A DNA stretch of 7,732 nt from an uncultured Eubacteriales bacterium (GTDB lineage Bacteria > Bacillota > Clostridia > Christensenellales > UBA1242): positions 1 through 7,732 of the forward strand of contig USTX01000027.1 in NCBI GenBank assembly GCA_900557655.1, in the 5' to 3' direction. Within the stretch, counting starts at the first letter, position 1; each line of letters begins with the position of its first letter. Positions 1 through 5,519 of the stretch are shown here, piece by piece. Below the pieces are notes generated by a model, which worked only from the letters and a program-made list of their open reading frames with translations, ran no database searches and had not been told where the DNA came from. Both the position numbers and the translations under genes were made by a program.

Positions 1-414
1 ATAGAAGCCGACGCGTGGGTCATCGCCTCGGTTTTGTTTGACGAGAACGGAGCAGCGCTGGTACCTACTGGGCGCACGCAAACGACGCATACGATAAGTA
101 TTTTCGGCCACAAAATTTTGCCATTTTCACCATGCAAGTTCACCTATTTCACGCCAATAGCAGCGCAAAAAATCATAACTAAAAATAACTTTATACCGAT
201 TGTGCGCGAAACTTTAACCTACATCGAGCTTGAACTTCGCCCGTCTCGCACCGATCTTGTCTCTGCTCTTGACGACTTAAAGCACCAAGCGCGCGAGAAC
301 GCCAAGGCCATGCTTCCTGATGGCACAACTGATTTTAGCGAAACCTTTATAATCAACACCGAAGGCACTAAAACCAAAGTTGACTGCTACCTCAAATTTG
401 CCTATAACATATAA
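1..414 (+). CDS. yqfD: Sporulation protein YqfD-like, C-terminal part (5' end outside window)
   Basis: The reading frame is open from base 1 to the TAA at 412-414, giving 137 visible residues. A TTG at 34 is only an internal codon, because coding sequence continues upstream of it. The fragment starts with a hydrophobic beta-type stretch (EADAWVIASVLF). A TGR segment follows, then an aromatic/basic 'IFGHKI' segment, and the end is a charged helix plus strand (about residues 85-137, ALDDLKHQARENAK then KVDCYLKFAYNI). From memory this order matches the C-terminus of YqfD proteins, which show 'W...V', 'TGk', 'GGkkI' and a helix ending in 'LP.g...'. YqfD is a membrane-anchored protein needed for efficient sporulation in Bacillus, and its gene normally lies between yqfC and phoH. 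Here a terminator and AT-rich DNA follow instead of phoH. The GC content (57-58% in two counted lines) is far above that of the polysaccharide genes. The family call rests on pattern memory of a divergent C-terminus, so it is moderate. Confidence 0.58.
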   Translation: MEADAWVIASVLFDENGAALVPTGRTQTTHTISIFGHKILPFSPCKFTYFTPIAAQKIITKNNFIPIVRETLTYIELELRPSRTDLVSALDDLKHQARENAKAMLPDGTTDFSETFIINTEGTKTKVDCYLKFAYNI

Positions 415-541
415 ATTTGATACCATTTTGCAGCGTTGCCAATCAAAACTAAGATAGCGTTTGTAGGCGCGGCGGGGCTAGTATTAAAGTTTATCTACTT
501 TTAAATAGGTATTAATTAAACAGTCAAATAATTTGCCAAAT

Positions 542-583
542 AAAAAGAGTAGGCGATCGAGTTAAAAATGCCTACTCTTTTTT
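542..583 (+). terminator. Rho-independent terminator downstream of the yqfD-like gene
   Basis: A perfect 13-bp stem (542-554 with 570-582, core GAGTAGGC/GCCTACTC) encloses a 15-nt loop and runs into a T-tract ending at 583. The left arm starts with an A-tract, so the same hairpin also has a U-tract on the minus strand. It could therefore stop residual transcription from the DUF11 side. It lies 128 nt after the yqfD-like stop codon. Confidence 0.82.
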
Positions 584-710
584 GGTTAAAGATGAGGGGG
601 GGGGTAAAAGCAGTATTCAATTGAAAATAAAAGTAATTGTAAGCCGGAAAGCAGTTTTAAAAACATGTTGTTTTGATTATTGGTTAAATATTGGCAAGAT
701 GTGTTTTATA

Positions 711-726
711 AAAATTGCGCAATTTT
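711..726. repeat. Perfect 16-bp palindrome
   Basis: AAAATTGCGCAATTTT is a perfect dyad with the centre between 718 and 719 and no spacer. It resembles a protein-binding dyad more than an RNA hairpin, since it has no loop. No gene start lies nearby: the closest coding sequence is the 3' end of the DUF11 gene. A chance origin in AT-rich DNA is quite possible. Confidence 0.4.
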
Positions 727-836
727 GCACAGGTGTGGGCTTTATTTTGCAAAAAATATGCAAGTTTTATAATATTTTAATAAAAAATATGGATAAAAAC
801 TGCATTTTTGGCTAATTTTGATTAAAAATGTGGCAA

Positions 837-860
837 AAAACCGAGTTTTATAGTGGTTTT
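837..860 (-). terminator. Weak candidate terminator for the minus-strand DUF11 gene
   Basis: Read on the minus strand, AAAACC and GGTTTT (6 bp) flank a 12-nt loop, and the T-run extends two further bases. The hairpin lies about 26 nt past the stop codon. Only two of the six pairs are G-C, so stability is low. A second short stem (GCCA/TGGC, 870-885 region) lies closer to the stop but lacks a proper T-tract. The bidirectional hairpin at 542-583 is a stronger backstop. Confidence 0.28.
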
Positions 861-885
861 AATATAAGGCCATTAAAAAACTGGC

Positions 886-1275
886 TTAAATGCGGATTAC
901 TTGGAAGGTGATAGTTTTTGTTGTGCCCGTTGCAATATCGTCAAGATTGATGGTAAGCGTTCCGCTGGTGTAGGTAAACGAGGTTGATGCAGTGCCGTCA
1001 ACTTGAACGCCATAAGTGGTGTTAAAGTTAACAAGCGAAGTGTCAAGCGCGTCTGTAAACACGACGCTTGAAAGGGTTTCGCCGGTGGTGTTATTGATGG
1101 TTATCGTGTAGGTAAGCGCGCCGTTAACCCATGCTTGTTTGTCGGCCGCCTTAGTGAAAGTAAGCCCGTCGATAAGAGTGGTGGTTACCTCGTTAGATGC
1201 TAACGCGATGGGCGTGTTGTTTACGCCATAGTTAGCGGCCAGCGTTGCCTCGTTTGAAAGAGTTCTTTCTGCCAT
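886..1275 (-). CDS. Small DUF11/TIGR01451-like single-domain protein
   Basis: The 129-residue product has a short N-terminal segment (about 1-37, 'SNEATLAANYG' and 'SNEVTTTL') followed by one DUF11-type beta-sandwich (about 38-129). The family hallmarks are visible: 'LTFTKAAD' start strand, 'GALTYTITINN' (52-62), 'VVFTDALD' (71-78), a Ser/Thr-rich middle, and 'IATGTTKTITFQV' (114-126). In larger proteins this domain repeats many times on the cell surface. Here it stands alone, with no signal peptide, no membrane segment, no LPXTG motif and no cysteine. The start is secure: AAAGGAGG lies 7 nt upstream of the ATG. GC is about 50% in the one line counted, higher than in the neighbouring operon. 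The gene is monocistronic, divergent from the polysaccharide operon. I could not identify its promoter. Its role is unknown; a structural, coat or surface-layer role is only a guess. Confidence 0.85.
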   Translation of the reverse strand: MAERTLSNEATLAANYGVNNTPIALASNEVTTTLIDGLTFTKAADKQAWVNGALTYTITINNTTGETLSSVVFTDALDTSLVNFNTTYGVQVDGTASTSFTYTSGTLTINLDDIATGTTKTITFQVIRI

Positions 1276-1282
1276 AAAAATT

Positions 1283-1290
1283 CCTCCTTT
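1283..1290 (-). promoter_or_regulatory. Strong Shine-Dalgarno site of the DUF11 gene
   Basis: On the minus strand AAAGGAGG sits 7 nt before the ATG at 1275-1273. It is a near-perfect match to the anti-SD sequence and the strongest ribosome binding site in the window. It fixes the start codon and suggests high translation. Confidence 0.85.
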
Positions 1291-1392
1291 GATTATTGAC
1301 GCCTCAGCGCCTATTACATCTTATGCGGAGGACTCTGATTTTGGTGATGTTAATGTAAAAGTTAATTAGTAATAATTTCTGTAAAAAATGTT

Positions 1393-1420
1393 TTGAAAAA
1401 AAACTACTATATGCTATACT
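1393..1420 (+). promoter_or_regulatory. Sigma-A-type promoter of the polysaccharide operon (extended -10)
   Basis: The -35 is TTGAAA (1393-1398) and the -10 is TATACT (1415-1420), with a 16-bp spacer and a TG at 1412-1413 giving an extended -10. The transcription start should fall near 1427, leaving a leader of about 24 nt that holds the AAAGGA site of the first gene. A run of eight A (1396-1403) overlaps the -35 and enters the spacer. No other good promoter was found before the five genes downstream. Confidence 0.75.
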
Positions 1421-1450
1421 AACTTGAAAACCTATCACAAAGGAAAAGAT

Positions 1451-2566
1451 ATGCTTACAAATAAAAAAATTATGGTTGTTGCAACCACCGATAATATGAT
1501 ATGGCAATTTCTTATACCTCATATCCAACATTTACAACGCTTAGGGAATGCTGTTGAGTGTGTATGTGCTAAAACGGGTTTTTGGTTTGATGAACTGCAA
1601 ACGAAATATGGATTTGTTTTAAACGAAATTAATTTTGCAAGAAATCCAATAAAGCCTCAAAATATAAAGTGCTTTAAACAGCTTGTTAATCTTCAAAAAC
1701 AAAAAAATTTTGACATTATTTATTGTCAGCAGCCTGTGGGCGGCGTTATGGGAAGGAAGCTTGCTAAAAAGTTCCATTTGCCATGCATTTATACCGCTCA
1801 TGGCTTTCATTTTTATAAGGGCTGTCCGCTTATTAATAAACTGGTTTACAAACCAATTGAAAAGCACTATGCTAAATGCACTACGGCTTTAATTACTATT
1901 AATAACGAAGACTATGCCGCAGCAAAAGGTTTCAAAGCTAAATCGGTTTACAAAATCAATGGTATTGGGGTTGATTTAACAAAGTATTCATCGCCTGAAA
2001 ACTTTAATCGTGCCGAGTTTAGAAAATCGCTTGGCTTTGATGAAAATGATTTTGTTGTTTTAAGCATTGGCGAACTTAACAAAAATAAAAACACGTATCG
2101 CTTGCTTGAAATCTTTAAAGATATTGAAAATAAAAATGTTAAATACCTGATTTGTGGGCAAGGCCCGTTAATGGACAAATATAATCAATATATTAACGAA
2201 AATAATTTAAATGACCGCGTAAAAATGCTTGGTTTTAGAAAAGATATTCCAGAAATTTTAGCTGCTAGTGATGCGTTTATAATGCCATCGCTTCGTGAAG
2301 GATTGCCTAAATCTATGATGGAGGCTATGAGCGCGGGGCTGCCTCTGTTGGGCTCTAAAATACGTGGAATAACAGACCTTATCGGCGATAAAGGGGGTTT
2401 ACTTTTTAACCCAACCCAAAACCAAGAAATCAAGGCAGCGATTGAAAAACTTGCAGGCAACAAGGATCTCTGCAAAGAATATGGTGACCGCAACCGCGAA
2501 TATGTTAAAAATTTTTCAATTGACGTGGTCATCCAACAATTAGAAGAAATCTATAAGGAGTTTTAA
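1451..2566 (+). CDS. GT4-family glycosyltransferase (EpsD/CapM-like), first gene of the operon
   Basis: The 371-residue product is a complete GT-B glycosyltransferase of normal length. The N-terminal acceptor domain has 'TAHGFHFYKG' (115-124) and 'GIGVD' (171-175). The C-terminal donor domain has 'SIGELNKNKN' (205-214), 'CGQGPL' (235-240), 'GFRKDIPEIL' (261-270) and the retaining GT4 EX7E motif, E283 and E291 in 'REGLPKSMMEAM'. The protein would transfer a nucleotide-activated sugar to a lipid-linked repeat unit at the cytoplasmic membrane face; the sugar cannot be predicted. I chose ATG 1451, which has AAAGGA at 1439-1444 with 6-nt spacing. An in-frame TTG at 1424 lies at or before the expected transcription start. 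The stop is followed after 2 nt by the next ATG, so the two genes are co-transcribed. The closest family resemblance from memory is to EpsD-type enzymes. Confidence 0.92.
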   Translation: MLTNKKIMVVATTDNMIWQFLIPHIQHLQRLGNAVECVCAKTGFWFDELQTKYGFVLNEINFARNPIKPQNIKCFKQLVNLQKQKNFDIIYCQQPVGGVMGRKLAKKFHLPCIYTAHGFHFYKGCPLINKLVYKPIEKHYAKCTTALITINNEDYAAAKGFKAKSVYKINGIGVDLTKYSSPENFNRAEFRKSLGFDENDFVVLSIGELNKNKNTYRLLEIFKDIENKNVKYLICGQGPLMDKYNQYINENNLNDRVKMLGFRKDIPEILAASDAFIMPSLREGLPKSMMEAMSAGLPLLGSKIRGITDLIGDKGGLLFNPTQNQEIKAAIEKLAGNKDLCKEYGDRNREYVKNFSIDVVIQQLEEIYKEF

Positions 2567-2568
2567 TA

Positions 2569-3600
2569 ATGAGAGTGTTGCATGTTTTGGCTTCAAATAA
2601 ATATTCTGGTGCTGAAAATGTTGCGTGCCAGATTATTAAAATGTTTGATGGCGAAGTTGAAATGGCCTATTGTTCGCCAGATGGTGAGATAGCAAAATCA
2701 TTACACGAAAAAGGCATAAAGTTTTTTCCTTTGCAAAAGTTGTCAAAAAAGAACCTAAAAAAAGTTGTCGAAGAGTTTAAACCCGACGTAATCCATGCTC
2801 ACGACTTGAAGGCTTCAATTATTTCGTCAGGTATAAAAAAAGTAAAAGTTATTTCTCATATCCACGGAAATAAAAAAGGGATGAATAAGCTATCTCTTAA
2901 ATCGCTTTCATTTTTACTTGCATCGAAACATTGTGATCAAATTTATTGGGTGTCTCAGAGTTGTTTAGATGATTATAGGTTTAAAAATAAGGTTAAAAAC
3001 AAATCGGTTGTTTTACCTAATATTATCAACGTAGATGATTTGATAGCTAAGGCAGCCCAAGATATTAATGAATATAACTTTGATATTGTTTATCTTGGAA
3101 GGTTGGTTGAAGAAAAAAATCCGCATCGATTAATACGTATAATTAACCTTTTAAAAGTTAATTTGCCGCCTATCAAAATGGCAATAATTGGCGATGGCGT
3201 TTTTTTTGACGATATAAAAGACAAAATCACACAAGAGGGCTTGGACGAAAACGTTGTTATGTATGGGTTTAAATCAAACCCATACAAAATTGTAAGTCAA
3301 TCGAAAGTAATGCTTATGACATCGTTACGCGAGGGGACGCCTATGTGTGCGTTAGAATCGATGGCGTTAGGGGTGCCAGTTGTTTCAACCAAGACTGATG
3401 GTATGTGTCAACTTATAAAGAATGGCAAAAACGGCTATCTTTATGACACTGACGATGAGGCCGCGCAAATAATTGAAAAGTTATTAAGTAACAGCGAAAA
3501 TTATAATCAATTAAAAGTTGAATGCCTTGATCAAAGTAAAAGGATAAACGACATCATGATATACAAAAAACATTTAGAGGCGGGGTATCAAACAAAATGA
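2569..3600 (+). CDS. GT4-family glycosyltransferase, second gene of the operon
   Basis: The 343-residue product is a second GT-B enzyme. The Rossmann start 'MRVLHVLASNKYSGAENVA' has the usual glycine-containing loop after the first strand. 'VIHAHD' (74-79) and 'SHIHGNKKG' (96-104) belong to the acceptor domain. 'VYLGRLVEEKNP' (174-185), 'IIGDG' (206-210) and 'MYGFKSNP' (231-238) belong to the donor domain. The EX7E pair is E255 and E263 in 'REGTPMCALESM'. It probably adds another sugar of the same repeat unit; donor and linkage are unknown. Translation starts at ATG 2569 with AAGGAG 8 nt upstream, inside the end of the preceding gene, so the two are translationally linked. The last codons overlap the polymerase start by ATGA. 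A perfect 11-bp hairpin lies within the coding sequence at 3260-3286. Confidence 0.92.
   Translation: MRVLHVLASNKYSGAENVACQIIKMFDGEVEMAYCSPDGEIAKSLHEKGIKFFPLQKLSKKNLKKVVEEFKPDVIHAHDLKASIISSGIKKVKVISHIHGNKKGMNKLSLKSLSFLLASKHCDQIYWVSQSCLDDYRFKNKVKNKSVVLPNIINVDDLIAKAAQDINEYNFDIVYLGRLVEEKNPHRLIRIINLLKVNLPPIKMAIIGDGVFFDDIKDKITQEGLDENVVMYGFKSNPYKIVSQSKVMLMTSLREGTPMCALESMALGVPVVSTKTDGMCQLIKNGKNGYLYDTDDEAAQIIEKLLSNSENYNQLKVECLDQSKRINDIMIYKKHLEAGYQTK
3260..3286 (+). repeat. Perfect 11-bp inverted repeat with 5-nt loop inside the second GT4 gene
   Basis: The arms 3260-3270 (TGTATGGGTTT) and 3276-3286 (AAACCCATACA) are exact reverse complements around AAATC. They encode the 'YGFKSNPY' segment of the donor domain. 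No T-run follows, so this is not an intrinsic terminator. It could be an mRNA structure or a chance effect of codon choice. Confidence 0.6.
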
Positions 3601-4730
3601 TTTATATTTGTATTGCACTGCTTGTCTACGCTCTTTTCTTTTTTAAAAATGAATATGCAACTGCAAACAGCTGTACAAATTTGAAAGATAAATACCAGCT
3701 TAAAAACAAACAAATTTCATATTTGGCGATACTAATTCTTATTGTCTTTGCTTCGGCAAGGGCTACAACAGTTGGATATGATACACCTAATTATAATTTA
3801 AATTTTCTTGAGATAGCAAAAAACAACGAAATATCTGATGGCCACAATTTTGAACCGCTTTTCCAAATAATCAACTGGCTTGCAGCTGTTCTTTTTGGCA
3901 AGTCGGGGTTTTCATTTGTTTTATTTATTTGTGAGTTGATAATTTTAGCATGTGTAGTTTACTCCGGGAAAAGGCTGACAACAAATCTAACATTGGCGGT
4001 TTATTTCTTTGTTACTATTGACGTTTATTTGCGTGGTTTTGGTCAATTGCGTCAAAGTGTTGCGATTGCTTTACTTATGTGCGCAACAAGTTCTTTGTTA
4101 AATAAGGATTTTTGCAGATATTTTGCATTTGTTATATTGGCATTTATGTTTCATAAAACAAGTATAGTGTTTGCGCCGATTGGTTTTTGTTGCTTGCTCA
4201 AAACCGATAAGTCACGATTGATTTTTTATATTGCAACTGCCCTGTGTGCGGCAGTGTTTTGTGTGTTTGAGACTCAAATTATAAGTATTGTATGCAATAT
4301 TCTTCATCTTGATTATTACGATAGATATATAGTAACTGACTTATGGACACAAGAATTAAGCACGATTGGTCATATTGAAATGGTGATAATAATAGCGATT
4401 TTTTTTGCATTTTATCTATTTAAATTATTGTGCAACAAAAAAGCCATTGCGTTGCCTAAAAGCTATAACCTTTTGCTTGATATATATTTCTTTTCATGTA
4501 TCTTTTATATTATATCGGGAGTCTGTCAAAGTCCGGCAATTTATGGAAGACTTGTTTATTTATTCTTTTGGCCAATAATTTTTCTAGCTCCACAAATAAT
4601 ATCGGTTATAAAAAATAGGCGAATAAAAACATTGCTTTATATTTGTGAACTAATTTTAGCTCTTGGATATTTGATAGCAACAACGTTTGTTATTGATGCA
4701 TATGGAATTATGCCATATGTATTAGCGTAA
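3597..4730 (+). CDS. EpsG/Wzy-like polysaccharide polymerase, multi-pass membrane protein
   Basis: The 377-residue product is very hydrophobic, with roughly ten membrane segments (for example 1-16, 40-54, 103-122, 133-144, 174-200, 207-223, 260-277, 291-309, 318-337, 345-366). It carries the signature positions of EpsG-family proteins: 'SARATTVGYDTPNY' (53-66), 'EPLF' (86-89), 'GFGQLRQSVA' (147-156, with R152 and Q153), 'MFHKTSI' (184-190) and 'YGRLVYLFFWP' (316-326). Members act as Wzy-type polymerases, joining undecaprenyl-linked repeat units on the outer face of the membrane. The start overlaps the previous stop as ATGA. The only SD-like stretch (GAGGCGGGG) is about 12 nt upstream, so translation probably depends on coupling. 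GC is low. No other polymerase candidate is present, which supports the role. Confidence 0.85.
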   Translation: MIYICIALLVYALFFFKNEYATANSCTNLKDKYQLKNKQISYLAILILIVFASARATTVGYDTPNYNLNFLEIAKNNEISDGHNFEPLFQIINWLAAVLFGKSGFSFVLFICELIILACVVYSGKRLTTNLTLAVYFFVTIDVYLRGFGQLRQSVAIALLMCATSSLLNKDFCRYFAFVILAFMFHKTSIVFAPIGFCCLLKTDKSRLIFYIATALCAAVFCVFETQIISIVCNILHLDYYDRYIVTDLWTQELSTIGHIEMVIIIAIFFAFYLFKLLCNKKAIALPKSYNLLLDIYFFSCIFYIISGVCQSPAIYGRLVYLFFWPIIFLAPQIISVIKNRRIKTLLYICELILALGYLIATTFVIDAYGIMPYVLA

Positions 4731-4740
4731 GAGGGTATAT

Positions 4741-4758
4741 ATGAAAAAACAGATATAA
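4741..4758 (+). CDS. Possible five-codon minicistron (MKKQI) between polymerase and GT32 genes
   Basis: Right after the polymerase stop (4728-4730) comes GAGGG (4731-4735), a 5-nt spacer, then ATG AAA AAA CAG ATA TAA. The stop is directly followed by GAGAGG (4759-4764), the ribosome binding site of the next gene. This chain of SD, short ORF and SD could carry terminating ribosomes across the 42-nt gap, or it could be the remnant start of a deleted gene. A product of five residues would hardly act as a protein. Confidence 0.3.
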   Translation: MKKQI

Positions 4759-4772
4759 GAGAGGTTCCTGTT

Positions 4773-5519
4773 ATGGAAAACAAAATCCCAAAAAAATTAC
4801 ATTATATTTGGCTCGGAGGTAAAAAATTCCCTAAAATAATAAAAAAGTGCATTAAAAGTTGGCAGAAAAATTGTCCTGATTTTGAAATTATTTTATGGAA
4901 TGAAAGCAATATAGAGCCGGAGTTTGTTAATGATTATTATTTTAAAGCACTAAACCAAAAAAAGTATGCTTTTGCGGCTGATGTATTACGATTTAAAATA
5001 TTAAATAAATATGGGGGTATTTACGTTGATACTGATGTTGAGATTATTAAGCAATTAGATGGTTTATTAAATAATGATTTTTTTGTTGGATTTGAAAGTT
5101 ATAATTACGTTAATCCTGGTTTAATAATGGGATCTGTGCCTAATAGCGTTGTTGTACAGGAGGTCTGTGATTTTTATGATAAATCTGAATTTAAATTTGA
5201 TGAGAAGAATATGGATACTGTTTGTACTATAACAACTCGCATTCTTCAATCTCATGGACTTATAACAAATAACACTTATCAACAACTGGATAATGGTAAA
5301 ATCGTGGTTTATCCAACTGAATATTTTTGCCCTATTGATCAGGTAACAAAAGAAAAGAAGATTACTGAAAATACAAAAACTATCCACTGGTATGCTGGAT
5401 CTTGGTTGTCAAAAAGAACAAAAATTTCTCTTAAGTTTAAAAACTTTATAAAATGGATGCTTGGGCCAACATTAACCAAAAGAATTTCCAATAAAAAGAA
5501 AAAACAAAATGAACAATAA
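4773..5519 (+). CDS. GT32-like glycosyltransferase with DXD motif (Gly_transf_sug family)
   Basis: The 248-residue product begins 'IPKKLHYIWLGG' (5-16), the classic start of capsular DXD glycosyltransferases. It continues with 'SWQKNCPDFEIILWNES' (29-45), 'AFAADVLRFKILNKYGG' (66-82) and 'IYVDTDVE' (83-90). D86 and D88 form the metal- and nucleotide-sugar-binding DXD motif. 'IHWYAGSW' (204-211) is the usual C-terminal His/Trp motif. The tail from about 213 is strongly basic and ends in a lysine run, probably lying on the membrane. It would add a sugar to the repeat unit; donor and acceptor are unknown. ATG 4773 has GAGAGG 8 nt upstream. Its end overlaps the flippase start by 11 nt in another frame. 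Three counted lines are only 20-27% GC, the lowest of any gene here, suggesting a separate origin. Confidence 0.9.
   Translation: MENKIPKKLHYIWLGGKKFPKIIKKCIKSWQKNCPDFEIILWNESNIEPEFVNDYYFKALNQKKYAFAADVLRFKILNKYGGIYVDTDVEIIKQLDGLLNNDFFVGFESYNYVNPGLIMGSVPNSVVVQEVCDFYDKSEFKFDEKNMDTVCTITTRILQSHGLITNNTYQQLDNGKIVVYPTEYFCPIDQVTKEKKITENTKTIHWYAGSWLSKRTKISLKFKNFIKWMLGPTLTKRISNKKKKQNEQ

Larger units (their letters stand above)
415..885. other. AT-rich intergenic stretch of 471 bases without a convincing gene
   Basis: Between the yqfD-like stop and the 3' end of the minus-strand DUF11 gene I see one strong hairpin terminator (542-583), a G9 run (596-604), a perfect 16-base palindrome (711-726) and a weak minus-strand terminator candidate (837-860). 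The only long open frame (582-815, plus) would start with a TTG inside the terminator T-run. It has no ribosome binding site and a low-complexity Lys/Ile/Phe/Cys-rich product, so I do not call it. The stretch after about 600 is very AT-rich and may be decayed or non-coding DNA. Confidence 0.7.

Noticed and set aside
436..504. 22-codon hydrophobic frame starting TTG after the yqfD-like gene (LPIKTKIAFVGAAGLVLKF...)
   Set aside because: It looks like a small membrane peptide and is locally GC-rich, but there is no Shine-Dalgarno site, no ATG, and it is too short to support.
522..534. 13-base match AGTCAAATAATTT shared with 7636-7648
   Set aside because: One match of this length is expected by chance in AT-rich DNA of this size, and the flanks do not continue the similarity.
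747..773. Promoter-like TTGCAA and TATAAT on the plus strand
   Set aside because: The spacer is only 15 bp, the stretch is very AT-rich, and no plus-strand gene follows before the opposing DUF11 gene. An antisense RNA is possible but unsupported.
582..815. 77-codon open frame on the plus strand
   Set aside because: It starts with a TTG inside the terminator T-run, has no ribosome binding site, and encodes a low-complexity Lys/Ile/Phe/Cys-rich sequence typical of random AT-rich DNA.
1424..1450. Upstream TTG start adding nine residues to the first glycosyltransferase
   Set aside because: It lies at or before the expected transcription start and lacks a ribosome binding site, whereas ATG 1451 has AAAGGA at good spacing.
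1304..1531. 75-codon minus-strand frame across the operon promoter
   Set aside because: It crosses the promoter and the start of the first glycosyltransferase, has no ribosome binding site, and its product matches nothing I recognise.
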